Positions 28,097 through 38,377 of a stretch of DNA of 64,000 nucleotides are shown one piece after another. Position numbers and translations under genes: made by a program. Position 1 is the first letter of the stretch. The number at the start of each line of letters is the position of its first letter. The stretch is from Bacillus pumilus (GTDB lineage: Bacteria; Bacillota; Bacilli; Bacillales; Bacillaceae): NCBI RefSeq assembly GCF_009937765.1, contig NZ_CP047089.1:3656272-3720271 (forward strand), written 5' to 3'. The notes below the pieces were generated by a model. The model searched no databases. It saw nothing but the letters and a program-made list of their open reading frames with translations, and was not told where the DNA came from.

Positions 28097-29398
28097 TTAC
28101 GATGTCGTTCTTTTTTCAATATTAAATTGATCTGATAATAAGAGCCAATTTTGAGGGAAGGATAGACCTAATTTCCAATAAGCAATCCCGTTCAAGCTTA
28201 ACTCTTTGATGAGGTTGAACTTTGCTTGAATCGATCTAGCATCTTCGAACCATACTTCGTGCTCTTTATTATTGGCATCTGTATAACGAAAATAAGGTGC
28301 TTGAGCTGTTTCGTCATATAGAATGGAGGCATTATTATTTCTAGCAATGGCAATCGCTTGTTGGGGACTGACAGCTTTAGCGATAGGCCCGCCTTGAACG
28401 TAAGGAAGCGTCCAATCATAGCCGTATAAGTTCTGGCCCATAACAATTTTATTGGCTGGCATAACGGTCAGTGCATATTCAATGACTTCGCGGACAGGTC
28501 CAATGGGAGAGACTGCTTGCGCAGGGCCGCCGCTGTATCCCCATTCGTAGGTCATTAAGACAACATGATCGACGATATTCCCAATAGCTCCATAGTCATG
28601 AGCCTCATACCATTTTCCCTTTTGCTGACTACTTGTTTTAGGGGCAAGTGCAACAGATATTGTCCATCCTTCTTGATGGAAGCGGGTCGTTGCCTCTCTT
28701 AAAAATTGAATGTAAGCCTCTTTATCAGCGGGGCGTAAATATTCAAAATCAAAATGGATTTCTTTAAATTGATACTTTTTTGCAATACGAACGATTTCAT
28801 TTAAAAATGTGGCTTTGACAGATTGGTTATTCAAAAGAATTCGCCCAAGTTCATCACTGAATTTATCATTCTCTAGATTAGTCACCACCATGGATAAAAC
28901 AGTTCTGCTTTGAGCGGCTATTTGAGGTAGCTGATCTAATGGTGGTTCTTTCAGTGTTCCATCTCTTTGCGCTTGGAAACTAAAAGCGCCTAAATGCGTT
29001 AAATATGGAGAGGCCTCTCTAGCTGCTTGTTTTAAGTTTTCACTCACTTGATTTCCCCGTGGTTCAATGTAAGCATTCGAATTAATGTTCCTTTTAGGTC
29101 TTTGAGGAATATAGAGCAAGAAGCGAATAGGAAGTATGGCTTCAGGCCGTATTCTATTCACACGTGCCAGCTCTTCTACTGAAATTCGAAATCGCCTTCC
29201 AATTTGATAAAGTGTGTCATTTTGTTTGACCTCATAAAATTGTCCTCTAATTGGAATGACAATTGTTTGTCCAATGACGAGTTGATTTGGTGTTTCAATA
29301 TCGTTGGTCCGGATGATTTCATTGACTGTTGTTTTAAAACGCATGGCAATTTCGTTTAAAGTATCTCCTCTTTTGACAACATAAATTTGAATAGTCAA
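28097..29398 (-). CDS. yaaH: Spore germination N-acetylglucosaminidase YaaH/SleL
   Basis: About 433 residues. Two LysM repeats (YVVKRGDTLNEIAMRF..., YEVKQNDTLYQIGRRF...) are followed by a GH18 domain (about 110-433) with the catalytic motif HFDFEYLRPAD (E in DxxE context). Cortex-lytic enzyme associated with the spore coat, bound through LysM. No ATG fits; TTG 29398 next to AAAGGGGGC is the likely start, with TTG 29422 an alternative. Confidence 0.92.
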   Translation of the reverse strand: MTIQIYVVKRGDTLNEIAMRFKTTVNEIIRTNDIETPNQLVIGQTIVIPIRGQFYEVKQNDTLYQIGRRFRISVEELARVNRIRPEAILPIRFLLYIPQRPKRNINSNAYIEPRGNQVSENLKQAAREASPYLTHLGAFSFQAQRDGTLKEPPLDQLPQIAAQSRTVLSMVVTNLENDKFSDELGRILLNNQSVKATFLNEIVRIAKKYQFKEIHFDFEYLRPADKEAYIQFLREATTRFHQEGWTISVALAPKTSSQQKGKWYEAHDYGAIGNIVDHVVLMTYEWGYSGGPAQAVSPIGPVREVIEYALTVMPANKIVMGQNLYGYDWTLPYVQGGPIAKAVSPQQAIAIARNNNASILYDETAQAPYFRYTDANNKEHEVWFEDARSIQAKFNLIKELSLNGIAYWKLGLSFPQNWLLLSDQFNIEKRTTS

Positions 29399-29443
29399 CG
29401 CCCCCTTTGTTATTGCTAACAATTTATGAGGGTTATGGATAAA

Positions 29444-29998
29444 TCATGTTTGATTTTCATTCGTGATCTCTTTAGCAGTGGTGATTTTTGCAAGTAGAAC
29501 GTTTTCCATCATCGTTAAAGCATATTCGTTGTCTCTGTCGTCATTTGATGCGATACAATCTTTAGGTACAATTAAGTTGTATTCTCGCATGTATGCGTCA
29601 TTTGCAGTGAATAGAACGCAAATGTTTCCTGCAATTCCGGTCAAAATGATGTCTTGTACACCTAATTCATTTAAGAGTGTCTCTAATGCAGTACCATAGA
29701 AGGCAGAATGCTTCGGTTTAATTAAGAAATAATCATCTTTTGATGGTGCCATTTTCTCTAAAATAGCGGAGCTTCTCTCGTTTTTGCATGTTTCCATCAC
29801 AGCTTGAATATCAGCCTTCCAGAGACCATAGTGGTCGTTGATATAGATGATCGGCCAATTTTCCTTGAAAGCATGATCTTTAAGAGCTAAAATCTTATTG
29901 GTCATTTGCTCTGTTTTATCAGCGAGTACATGTCCCATTTCAAAGTCAAAATTATTAATCATGTCAATAATCAGCAGTGCCTTTTGGTGCTTTTGCAA
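29444..29998 (-). CDS. yaaI: Isochorismatase/cysteine hydrolase family protein YaaI
   Basis: 184 residues. ALLIIDMINNFDF with the catalytic Asp (residue 13), a lysine region near 95, and the ILTGIAGNICVLFTANDAY cysteine loop (Cys about 126). Hydrolase of the isochorismatase-like fold; substrate unknown. Conserved place between yaaH and tadA. Confidence 0.88.
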   Translation of the reverse strand: MQKHQKALLIIDMINNFDFEMGHVLADKTEQMTNKILALKDHAFKENWPIIYINDHYGLWKADIQAVMETCKNERSSAILEKMAPSKDDYFLIKPKHSAFYGTALETLLNELGVQDIILTGIAGNICVLFTANDAYMREYNLIVPKDCIASNDDRDNEYALTMMENVLLAKITTAKEITNENQT

Positions 29999-30062
29999 AG
30001 TAAGACCCCCTTTAAAAGATTGTGCTAATATGTTAACCTCAATATCCTTTTAAAAAACATGA

Positions 30063-30554
<492 letters not shown>

Positions 30555-30627
30555 ATGGATGACGTTTGCAATTTCGACTATAAGAAGGTATACTTATGTC
30601 TGCGTCACTAACAATTTAATATTCATT

Positions 30628-30898
30628 TTGCCGTGCTAAGCGGGGAGGTAGCGGTGCCCTGTACTCGCAATCCGCTCTAGCGAGGCCGAATCCCTTCTCA
30701 AGGTTCGTTTACTTCAAGGTCTGCCTTAAATAAGTGGTGTTGACGTCTGGGTCCTGCGCAATGGGAATTCATGAACCATGTCAGGTCCGGAAGGAAGCAG
30801 CATTAAGTGAAACCTCTCATGTGCCGCAGGGTTGCCTGGGCCGAGCTAACTGTTTAAGTAACGCTTGGGGTAGCGAATCGACAGAAGGTGCACGGTAA
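30628..30898 (+). ncRNA. scr: Signal recognition particle RNA (scRNA, long Bacillus type)
   Basis: About 271 nt including an Alu-like 5' domain. Core loop motifs GTCAGGTCCGGAAGGAAGCAG and GGGTTGCCTGGGCCGAG form the conserved domain IV bound by Ffh. The ends TTGCCGTGC and GCACGGTA pair. Same place (tadA to dnaX) as B. subtilis scr. Terminator ACTCATCTAG/CTAGGTGAGT follows at about 30915-30945. Confidence 0.97.
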
Positions 30899-31164
30899 AT
30901 CAATATTAAATGTAACTCATCTAGTTAATCTAGGTGAGTTTTTTGTTGCTGTTTAAAGAATAATTCAGCTGCTTTTTTTATACAAATAGCCAAAAAAACA
31001 TTTTAGAGTCCTTTTTGTTTTTTATTTTCGGAATGAGAACGAGTGTTCTTATTGGTTTTGTAGATCAATTCGAACATCTAAAAAACAGGTTTTTGATTCA
31101 TAGAAAGTAGAAAACCTATAGTTGAAATCATCATTTTCGTTTATTAGAAAATAAAGGTGTGCTT

Positions 31165-31192
31165 TTGAATTGATCGGTGCATCATGTATAAT
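31165..31192 (+). promoter_or_regulatory. dnaX promoter
   Basis: TTGAAT (31165-31170), 16 bases, TATAAT (31187-31192). The rest of the scr-dnaX gap (30946-31164) shows no gene. Confidence 0.6.
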
Positions 31193-31224
31193 AAAAAAGA
31201 TGATAAATGGAGGAGGGCGTATTT

Positions 31225-32937
31225 GTGAGTTATCAAGCTTTGTATCGAGTGTTCAGACCTCAAGTTTTTGAGGATGTTGTTGGACAAGAACACATCACAA
31301 AAACGTTGCAAAATGCCCTTTTGCAGAAGAAGTTTTCTCATGCTTACTTATTTTCAGGTCCTAGAGGAACAGGTAAAACAAGTGCTGCTAAAATCTTTGC
31401 GAAGGCAGTGAACTGTGAAAAGTCACCTGTGAGTGAACCTTGTAATGAATGTGATGCTTGTAAAGGGATTACAAACGGCTCAATTTCAGATGTGATCGAA
31501 ATAGATGCTGCCTCAAACAACGGGGTAGATGAAATCCGTGATATACGTGATAAAGTGAAATTTGCTCCTTCGGCTGTTACATATAAGGTTTATATTATAG
31601 ATGAAGTACATATGCTCTCTATCGGGGCGTTTAATGCCCTTCTTAAAACGTTAGAGGAGCCGCCTGCTCATTGTATCTTTATTTTAGCTACCACAGAGCC
31701 TCATAAGATTCCTCTTACGATCATATCTCGTTGTCAGAGATTTGATTTTAAACGAATCACGACAAAAGATATTGTTGGAAGAATGCAGAAAATTGTAGAT
31801 GCAGAAAGCCTAAATGTACAAGAGGGCTCGCTCGAGATTATCGCTAGTGCAGCTGATGGCGGTATGCGTGATGCATTAAGCCTCTTAGATCAAGCCATTT
31901 CGTTTAGTGGTGAGCAACTGACAATTGATGATGCGCTGCTCATTACAGGAGCTGTTTCTCAGCAATTCATTAGTCAGTTAGCCGAAGCAATTTTTGATCA
32001 AAATATTGCCGTGGCGTTAGATACCTTAAATGAATTACTTCAGCAGGGGAAAGATGCTGCTAAATTAATAGAGGACATGATTTTTTACTTTAGAGATATG
32101 CTGCTTTATAAAACAGCACCAGATCTGGAAGGGGTCCTTGAAAAGGTAAAGGTCGATGAAAATTTCGTGACGCTTTCGGATCGTGTGACACCTCAATTTC
32201 TATATGAAACAATTGAAGTGCTGAATAAAAGTCACCAAGAAATGAAGTGGACGAATCATCCAAGGATTTTCTTTGAGGTAGCTGTTGTCAAGCTATGTCA
32301 GGCAACGGCTGGAATACCACAAGCTCATGCTAACGCTGATTTAACGACGCTAACGGATAAAATAGACAGGTTGGAACAGGAGCTATCTAGGATCAAAGCT
32401 GAGGGTGTGCCAATGTCTCATTCTCAACATCCTCAAGAAAAAAAGGAAGCACCTCGACCACAAACGAGTAACAAAAATGGATATCGTGCACCTGTCGGCC
32501 GAATTCACGAGATTCTAAAAGAAGCAAAACGTCCAGAGTTAGAAAAAATTAAAGGCAAATGGGGAGAACTCCTTGCCCACTTGAAACAGCAGAATAAGGT
32601 GTCTCACGCTGCACTATTAACGGATAGTGAACCAGTTGCTGCGGCTACTCATGCCTTTGTTTTAAAATTCAAGTTTGAAATACATTGTAAAATGGTTGCT
32701 GAAGATAAAAGCGGTGTTCGAACTAACCTTGAGCAGCTACTAGAGTCTATGTTAGGGAAAAGAGTGGAATTAGTTGGCGTTCCTGACGCTCAATGGGGTA
32801 AAATAAGAGAAGAATTTTTAAGAGATCATCAGCCAGATGAACAGGCAGATGGTCAGGGGACTCCTGCTGAAGAGGATCCATTGATTGCAGAAGCAAAGAA
32901 GTTAGTAGGAACCGATTTAATTGAAATTAAAGATTAA
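31225..32937 (+). CDS. dnaX: DNA polymerase III subunits gamma and tau
   Basis: 570 residues. Clamp-loader AAA+ domain with Walker A GPRGTGKT (45-52), zinc cysteines C64, C73, C76 and C79, DEVH Walker B and an SRC motif (SRCQRFDF). The C-terminal tau region (about 370-570) contacts DnaE/DnaB. GTG start (31225) inside GGAGGAGGGCG spacing; an in-frame ATG at 31207 overlaps the site. First gene of dnaX-yaaK-recR. Confidence 0.95.
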   Translation: MSYQALYRVFRPQVFEDVVGQEHITKTLQNALLQKKFSHAYLFSGPRGTGKTSAAKIFAKAVNCEKSPVSEPCNECDACKGITNGSISDVIEIDAASNNGVDEIRDIRDKVKFAPSAVTYKVYIIDEVHMLSIGAFNALLKTLEEPPAHCIFILATTEPHKIPLTIISRCQRFDFKRITTKDIVGRMQKIVDAESLNVQEGSLEIIASAADGGMRDALSLLDQAISFSGEQLTIDDALLITGAVSQQFISQLAEAIFDQNIAVALDTLNELLQQGKDAAKLIEDMIFYFRDMLLYKTAPDLEGVLEKVKVDENFVTLSDRVTPQFLYETIEVLNKSHQEMKWTNHPRIFFEVAVVKLCQATAGIPQAHANADLTTLTDKIDRLEQELSRIKAEGVPMSHSQHPQEKKEAPRPQTSNKNGYRAPVGRIHEILKEAKRPELEKIKGKWGELLAHLKQQNKVSHAALLTDSEPVAAATHAFVLKFKFEIHCKMVAEDKSGVRTNLEQLLESMLGKRVELVGVPDAQWGKIREEFLRDHQPDEQADGQGTPAEEDPLIAEAKKLVGTDLIEIKD

Positions 32938-32963
32938 TAAAAATGAAAGAGAGTGGTGTTCAT

Positions 32964-33287
32964 ATGCGCGGTGGAATGGGAAATATGCAAAAAATGATGA
33001 AACAAATGCAAAAAATGCAAAAGGATATGGCTAAGGCTCAAGAAGAGCTTGCAGAAAAAGTCCTTGAAGGTACAGCTGGTGGCGGTATGGTCACTGTAAA
33101 AGTAAATGGACAAAAAGAAGTTGTCGATGTAGCAATTAATGAAGAAGTTGTTGATCCAGAAGATATCGATATGCTTCAAGATCTTGTACTTGCAGCGACA
33201 AATGATGCATTGAAAAAAGTTGATGAGTTAACAAATGAAACAATGGGTCAATTCACAAAAGGAATGAACATGCCAGGTTTATTCTAG
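32964..33287 (+). CDS. yaaK: YbaB/EbfC nucleoid-associated protein
   Basis: 107 residues, same length as B. subtilis YaaK. Met/Gln/Lys-rich helical N-terminus, then a beta sheet, forming DNA-binding homodimers. Start set at [12 protein letters not shown] (32964), matching the family; seven upstream in-frame codons are not conserved. Located between dnaX and recR in most Firmicutes. Confidence 0.94.
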   Translation: MRGGMGNMQKMMKQMQKMQKDMAKAQEELAEKVLEGTAGGGMVTVKVNGQKEVVDVAINEEVVDPEDIDMLQDLVLAATNDALKKVDELTNETMGQFTKGMNMPGLF

Positions 33288-33302
33288 GAGGAATAACTGA
33301 AG

Positions 33303-33899
33303 ATGCAATATCCTGAACCAATATCAAAGCTGATTGATAGCTTTATGAAATTGCCAGGAATCGGACCGAAAACTGCGGTCCGTCTGGCTTTTTTTGTTCT
33401 TAGCATGCAGGAAGATGTCGTGCTAGATTTCGCGAAGGCGCTTGTTAATGCAAAGCGTAATTTAACTTATTGCTCAGTATGCGGCCATATCACAGATCAA
33501 GATCCTTGCTATATTTGTGAAGATACAAGAAGAGATCAATCTGTTATCTGTGTAGTACAAGATCCAAAAGATGTGATCGCAATGGAAAAGATGAAAGAAT
33601 ACAACGGCTTATATCATGTCCTTCATGGTGCTATTTCGCCAATGGATGGTATTGGTCCAGAGGATATTAAAATTCCTGATCTGCTAAAAAGATTGCAAGA
33701 CGATCAAGTGACAGAGGTAATCCTTGCAACCAATCCCAATATTGAAGGAGAGGCTACAGCCATGTATATCTCTAGATTGTTGAAACCATCAGGAATTAAA
33801 CTCTCTCGTATTGCTCACGGACTACCAGTAGGTGGAGACTTAGAGTATGCAGATGAAGTCACACTGTCTAAAGCTCTAGAGGGCAGACGTGAGATGTAG
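33303..33899 (+). CDS. recR: Recombination protein RecR
   Basis: 198 residues. N-terminal HhH, zinc finger C57, C60, C69 and C72, then a Toprim domain ([31 protein letters not shown]). Acts with RecO/RecF in loading RecA on gapped DNA. Preceded by AGGAGG. Confidence 0.97.
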   Translation: MQYPEPISKLIDSFMKLPGIGPKTAVRLAFFVLSMQEDVVLDFAKALVNAKRNLTYCSVCGHITDQDPCYICEDTRRDQSVICVVQDPKDVIAMEKMKEYNGLYHVLHGAISPMDGIGPEDIKIPDLLKRLQDDQVTEVILATNPNIEGEATAMYISRLLKPSGIKLSRIAHGLPVGGDLEYADEVTLSKALEGRREM

Positions 33900-33917
33900 G
33901 AAGGAGAAGTACGGTAC

Positions 33918-34142
33918 ATGGGTTTTCTTCGCAGAAAATCAATTCGAAAAGAATTCGATGAGAAATTAATTCAACAGCTTTTTAAGCAAAAGGAAGAATG
34001 GAACAGACAAAAAAAGCTTGTCGCAAATAGCGTTGAGCCTTCACCGGACATTCTATTCGAATTAAAGCTTGCTCAAGCGAAGTACTTTTTCTATCTAAGA
34101 GAAGCGAAAAAGAGAAATTTACGTTTAAACAACTGGAGATAG
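33918..34142 (+). CDS. yaaL: DUF2508 family protein YaaL
   Basis: 74 residues, basic and helical, no membrane segment. Conserved immediately behind recR. Function unknown. AAGGAG site. Confidence 0.9.
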   Translation: MGFLRRKSIRKEFDEKLIQQLFKQKEEWNRQKKLVANSVEPSPDILFELKLAQAKYFFYLREAKKRNLRLNNWR

Positions 34143-34208
34143 CAGGTCTATTTTACATAGTCCTCTCATATGCTTGTACTATTCATATGAAGAGGAGATG
34201 AGAGGATT

Positions 34209-34472
34209 ATGGAACCTGTTATTGTGATCGGGTCAATTTTGCTAGCTGTACTATTGTTGTTTATGTCAGGTGTTCAAGCGAACCCCTTCAAGTGGTTAGG
34301 GCTAATTGGAATAAAGTTTGTGGCAGGTGCTCTATTTTTATTTTGTCTTAATCTATTTGGAGAGAGTCTAGGATTACATGTATCTATTAACCCTGTAACA
34401 AGTGGCATCAGTGGTTTATTGGGCATTCCAGGCGTAGCAGCTTTAGTTGTAATTGAAAAATTTATTATTTAA
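34209..34472 (+). CDS. bofA: Pro-sigma-K processing inhibitor BofA
   Basis: 87 residues and three hydrophobic stretches. In B. subtilis BofA sits in the outer forespore membrane with SpoIVFA and SpoIVFB and inhibits pro-sigma-K cleavage. Conserved between yaaL and the rrnA operon. The NPFKWLGLIGIKFVAGALFL core is typical. Confidence 0.93.
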   Translation: MEPVIVIGSILLAVLLLFMSGVQANPFKWLGLIGIKFVAGALFLFCLNLFGESLGLHVSINPVTSGISGLLGIPGVAALVVIEKFII

Positions 34473-34494
34473 TGAGAAATATTGTTGACTTTGA

Positions 34495-34597
34495 TTCTGT
34501 ATGGTGGTAAATTAATATACGTCGCTGATGACGAAGAAACGAAAAAACATAATAGCAAAAAAAGTTGTTGACATTAACAATTTAAATATGGTATGAT
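34495..34597 (+). promoter_or_regulatory. Tandem rRNA operon promoters P1 and P2
   Basis: P1: TTGACT (34495-34500), 17 bases, TAAATT (34518-34523). P2: TTGACA (34568-34573), 18 bases, TATGAT (34592-34597). Arrangement and distance behind bofA match B. subtilis rrnA. Confidence 0.85.
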
Positions 34598-34809
34598 GTT
34601 CTAGTCGCTTCTGAAGCGGTAAACAAGTTCTTTGAAAACTAAACAAGACAAAACGTACCTGTTAATTCGAGTTTTTATAAAAAATCCTATGATGTTTCAT
34701 AGGTAGTCAGTCAAACGCTGACGAGGCAGGAAATGATCACATGCTAAGTTCGCTACATCGTGTAGCAACGCATGTGTGATATGCATCCTGCATACCTCGG
34801 AGAGTTTGA
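34598..34809 (+). other. rRNA leader ending in the first bases of 16S rRNA; no 16S follows
   Basis: Contains the conserved Bacillus leader block (GTTCTTTGAAAACTAAACAA, GTACCTGTTAATTC) and ends TCGGAGAGTTTGA (34797-34809), the 5' end of 16S. The next bases (AAGCCACTAC) are not 16S. A compound hairpin, GCAGGA/TCCTGC outside ATCACATGC/GCATGTGTGAT and GCTACA/TGTAGC, fills 34726-34791. The rRNA genes themselves are missing. Confidence 0.85.
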
Positions 34810-34861
34810 AAGCCACTACTTCTAATTGATTTCTTCTTTCTTCTTCACGTTTCGATAACAT
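34797..34861 (-). pseudogene. Truncated 5' end of a small gene at the rRNA junction
   Basis: ATG at 34861 behind a G-rich site (GTGGGGGAT) and a TATAAT-like -10 (about 34895). Encodes MLSKREEERRNQLEVVAFK and then runs into rRNA leader sequence read backwards. The real 3' part is absent. Family not recognised. Confidence 0.45.
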
Positions 34862-34906
34862 GTTTATCCCCCACAGATTATTGTTATTACCCTTATTATA
34901 CAAAAA

Positions 34907-34964
34907 AGCTTGTAGACTTTGTCTACAAGCTGAAACCTGTCCCATAGAGGGACAGGTTTTATTG
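34907..34964. terminator. Two adjacent hairpins before ykwD
   Basis: AGCTTGTAGAC/GTCTACAAGCT (34909-34932) and AAACCTGTCCC/GGGACAGGTTT (34934-34959). The second, next to the ykwD stop, is probably its terminator. Confidence 0.6.
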
Positions 34965-34967
34965 ATC

Positions 34968-35762
34968 TTATTTTCCGATGAATTGCTGCGTCCAGTAGTT
35001 ACCAGATTTCACATAACCAACACCGATATGTGTATAGTTTTTGTTTAAGATATTGGCTCTATGACCTTCACTGTTCATCCAAGCAGTTACCACTTCTTGA
35101 GGAGATCTTTGACCTTGGGCAATGTTTTCACCTGCTGTTTTGTAAGTGATCCCGAATTGCTTCATTTGATCAAATGGAGATCCGTAAGTTGGGCTTGTGT
35201 GAGAAAAGTAGTTTTTATCTTTCATATCTTGAGATTTTGCGCGAGCAGATTTGCTTAATTTTGAATCAACAGAAAGTGCTTTTAATCCTTGCTTTGCACG
35301 CTCTTTGTTTGTAAGCTCAACGACTTCTTTTTCAAATGCATTCAAGCTGCTGTCAGCTTTTGTTGCCGTTGTGTCTTTTTGGTCAGCTTTTGTATTGTTA
35401 TTTGTGTTTTGTTTTGCTGGCGTACTTGGTTTAGAAGCAGTAGGTTTTTTCACTGATTCTTGTTTTTGTTCATTTTTTGCTTTGTTTACTTCTTTCACCA
35501 CTTTTGTGCCAGTAACAGGTTGACCGCTTTTGATCAACTTGTTTAAAAGAGCTTCGATCTCTTTTTGATTCGACTTGCTTAGCTTGTTTACATCTGAAGA
35601 GATATGTAATTTTGCAGCTAATGTATGAAGATCAATGGTTTGATGCTGTACTTGTATCACTTGTTTCAGGTTAAGCTCCTTCGCATCAGCTGAATGTCCC
35701 CCAGTGAACGTGATGAGTGCAGCAGCCGTTAGCGCTGAAAAAAAGAATGATTTCTTCTTCAT
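34968..35762 (-). CDS. ykwD: Secreted CAP/SCP-domain protein YkwD
   Basis: 264 residues. Signal peptide (MKKKSFFFSALTAAALITF, cleavage near ADA-KE at about 27), a low-complexity Lys/Thr/Ala linker (about 95-140), then a CAP domain (about 140-264) with HTSPTYGSPFDQM, TAGENIAQGQRSP and SEGHRANILN. Function of bacterial CAP proteins is unknown; secreted or wall-associated. Start at 35762 after AGGAGG. Divergent from pbpH, as in the B. subtilis ykwD-pbpH-kinA-patA locus. Confidence 0.92.
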   Translation of the reverse strand: MKKKSFFFSALTAAALITFTGGHSADAKELNLKQVIQVQHQTIDLHTLAAKLHISSDVNKLSKSNQKEIEALLNKLIKSGQPVTGTKVVKEVNKAKNEQKQESVKKPTASKPSTPAKQNTNNNTKADQKDTTATKADSSLNAFEKEVVELTNKERAKQGLKALSVDSKLSKSARAKSQDMKDKNYFSHTSPTYGSPFDQMKQFGITYKTAGENIAQGQRSPQEVVTAWMNSEGHRANILNKNYTHIGVGYVKSGNYWTQQFIGK

Positions 35763-36098
35763 ATTGTAACTCCTCCTAAAATCTTTGTTTTGTTTTCTCA
35801 CAGAAAATCATAACATGGACTTTTTGTTATAAACGTACCAGCATCCTCCATTGACAATGCCTGTTTGTCATTTTTGTTAAAGTCACAAAAAAACCCGCCT
35901 CATATCAAAGGATAGGGAATTCTACCATTTAATGAAAACGACATAAACATACCAATATTTTAAAGTGTTAGTATATTTTTTTGCATAATAGGGATTGACA
36001 GCTTTTTTTCACTTGTTTCGCTGTAACAACTATTACAAAAGTGTTACAATAATGAGTGGTAATTGTAAAAGATTGAAAGGATGAGAGGAGCTACATAA
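35763..36098. other. ykwD-pbpH intergenic region
   Basis: No gene seen. A TACAAT (36045-36050) lies 50 bases before pbpH inside two overlapping TTACA dyads (TGTAACAACTATTACA at 36022-36037). Otherwise AT-rich without clear structure. Confidence 0.4.
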
Positions 36099-38222
36099 GT
36101 GGGAGAGAAACAGCATCAAGGTGGTGCCGAGCAGAAAAAAATCAAGCGCCGGAACGCCTGGAGGATTAATCTCTTTTTCTTCGCTGTCTTTAGTTTATTT
36201 GCTGTACTTGTGATCAAGCTTGGTGTGCTGCAGATCGTCAATGGTGAGGATTATAAAAAGCAGGCAAACCGAACAGAGGTCAAAACAGCATCATACCCGT
36301 CTCCGAGAGGAAAAATGTATGACGCGAGAGGAAGAGTCGTTGTTGATAATGAAAGTGTACCTGCCATCGTTTATACATCAGAAAGCGGTGTGAAAGCGGA
36401 GGATAAGATTAAAGTAGCAAGAAAACTTGCGACTTATATAAAAATGGATACTAATTTTTTAAGAGAGCGTGATATTCGAGATTTTTGGCTGGCAAGCCAT
36501 CCGAAAGAAGCGGATAAGCTCATTTCAAAAGCAGAGCAAAAGAAACTTAAAGCAAAAGATGTCTATCCGCTCCAAGTCGAGCGCGTGCCTAAGGAAGAGG
36601 TCAAGTCGATCGAAAAAAATGCAGAGGAAAAAGCAGTTGCAGCGATCTATCGCAGGTTTACAGGCGGATATGCCTTTGAGCCTCAAATCGTGAAAGCAAT
36701 GGACCCAAATGAAGAGAAAAAAGGGGACGAAAAAGTTGCTTTACTCGATGAAACAAAAGAGTCTAAGCAGACATCATCTGTCAGTTTGACCTATGAAGAG
36801 ATTTCACTTGTGTCAGAGCATCTTGATGAACTACCTGGTGTGAATGTCATCAATGATTGGACAAGAAAATATCCTTATGAAAAAACTCTTTATAATGTAC
36901 TTGGCGGTGTGACCACACCAGAGCAGGGGATTATCAAAGAGCGTGAAGATTACTATATGGCAAGAGGCTACTCACGTAATGACCGGGTAGGAAAGAGCTA
37001 TTTAGAGTATCAATACGAGGATTTTCTGAACCCAGAGAAAGCGACCGTTCAGTATACGCAGGTTGGCGGGAAACTGCTCGATGAAATCAAGCGGACAGAA
37101 GGACGAAGAGGACTTGATCTTGCACTCACATTTGATATGGAGCTGCAAAAGGAAGTCGACAAAATCGTTGAATCAGAGCTAAGATCCGCTAGTGCAAGAA
37201 ACTATATGATGGATCGTGCCTTTGTTGTGATGATGGACCCTAACACAGGTGATGTTCTCGCGATGTCAGGGAAGAAAATGGACGGCAGAGACGTCACAGA
37301 TTATGCCATCGGAACATTTACGACCCAGTATGAAATGGGCTCTGTAGTCAAAGGAGCCACAGTACTCGGCGGTTATCAGGACGGAATGTCGCACAACCAA
37401 TCCTATATGGATACACCGCTCTTTTTTGCAGGAAGTGGAAAGCCCAAGAAGTCTTACAACGATCTGGGGTGGGTCAACGATCTGCGAGCACTCCAAAAAA
37501 GTTCGAACGTCTATATGTTTCATGTAGCGATGAGAATGGCAGGTATTACCTATCAACAGAATGGTCCATTACCAGCAAGACCTGAGCATCTGCAAAAAAT
37601 GAGAAACTACTATGCGCAATTCGGTCTTGGCGTGAAAACAGGGATCGATTTGCCGCAGGAATCAAGCGGGATGCAGACACATCCGAAGACGGTCGGCGGA
37701 CTTTTGCTCGATGAAGCAATTGGCCAGTATGACACGTATACACCGCTTCAAGTGGCGCAGTACATGTCGACGATCGCCAATGGTGGAAATCGCGTACAGC
37801 CAAGAGTAGTGAAAAGCGTTCACCTTCCAACGAAGAAGGATGAAGTCGGCCCAGTTGTGAAAAAATATGAGCCGAAAGTGCTGAATACGATTAACAACTC
37901 GAAAGCAGATATTGACCGCGTCAAAATGGGGCTGAAAATGGTCACATCGACCGGCGGTACTGCCGCAGGCCGCTTTGGTCAGCATGATGTCGCAGGAAAA
38001 ACAGGCACAGCCCAAACCTTCTACTATGGTGCCAACCGCAGCTGGTGGGGGAATGCCACGTACAATTTAACCTTTGGAGGATATTATCCATCGTCCAATC
38101 CAAAAGTGGCTTTTAGTGTCGTGACACCTTATGTCTCAGACAAAGATTCCGTCATTAAAACCATCCCAAGTAAAATTGTTGATAAGTACGTTGAATTACA
38201 AAAGAAATACGAAAAGCAGTAA
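36099..38222 (+). CDS. pbpH: Class B penicillin-binding protein PbpH
   Basis: 707 residues. Cytoplasmic basic start, one TM anchor (about 23-46), PBP dimerisation region, then transpeptidase motifs: SVVK (S near 415), SSN (near 468) and KTGTAQ (near 634). Cross-links peptidoglycan. B. subtilis PbpH is redundant with PBP2a in rod-shape growth. GTG start after GAGAGGAG. Neighbours ykwD and kinA as in B. subtilis. Confidence 0.93.
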   Translation: MGEKQHQGGAEQKKIKRRNAWRINLFFFAVFSLFAVLVIKLGVLQIVNGEDYKKQANRTEVKTASYPSPRGKMYDARGRVVVDNESVPAIVYTSESGVKAEDKIKVARKLATYIKMDTNFLRERDIRDFWLASHPKEADKLISKAEQKKLKAKDVYPLQVERVPKEEVKSIEKNAEEKAVAAIYRRFTGGYAFEPQIVKAMDPNEEKKGDEKVALLDETKESKQTSSVSLTYEEISLVSEHLDELPGVNVINDWTRKYPYEKTLYNVLGGVTTPEQGIIKEREDYYMARGYSRNDRVGKSYLEYQYEDFLNPEKATVQYTQVGGKLLDEIKRTEGRRGLDLALTFDMELQKEVDKIVESELRSASARNYMMDRAFVVMMDPNTGDVLAMSGKKMDGRDVTDYAIGTFTTQYEMGSVVKGATVLGGYQDGMSHNQSYMDTPLFFAGSGKPKKSYNDLGWVNDLRALQKSSNVYMFHVAMRMAGITYQQNGPLPARPEHLQKMRNYYAQFGLGVKTGIDLPQESSGMQTHPKTVGGLLLDEAIGQYDTYTPLQVAQYMSTIANGGNRVQPRVVKSVHLPTKKDEVGPVVKKYEPKVLNTINNSKADIDRVKMGLKMVTSTGGTAAGRFGQHDVAGKTGTAQTFYYGANRSWWGNATYNLTFGGYYPSSNPKVAFSVVTPYVSDKDSVIKTIPSKIVDKYVELQKKYEKQ

Positions 38223-38291
38223 ACAGCAGAGAGCACAGCAAGAGAATGTGCTCTTTTTTGCTGAAAATATGGACGTTTCCCTCGATGACGG

Positions 38292-38320
38292 AAGGAAAAT
38301 ACGGGTTTTCTAGCGAATCT
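38292..38320 (+). promoter_or_regulatory. Sigma-H type promoter of kinA
   Basis: AAGGAAAAT (38292-38300), 11 bases, AGCGAATCT (38312-38320). Fits RnAGGAwww-N11/12-RnnGAATww, the known control of B. subtilis kinA. Confidence 0.75.
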
Positions 38321-38377
38321 TTTTTATACATCAATCTAAGGACAACCCTAAAAAATGAAAAGGAGGGTCGGACGACG

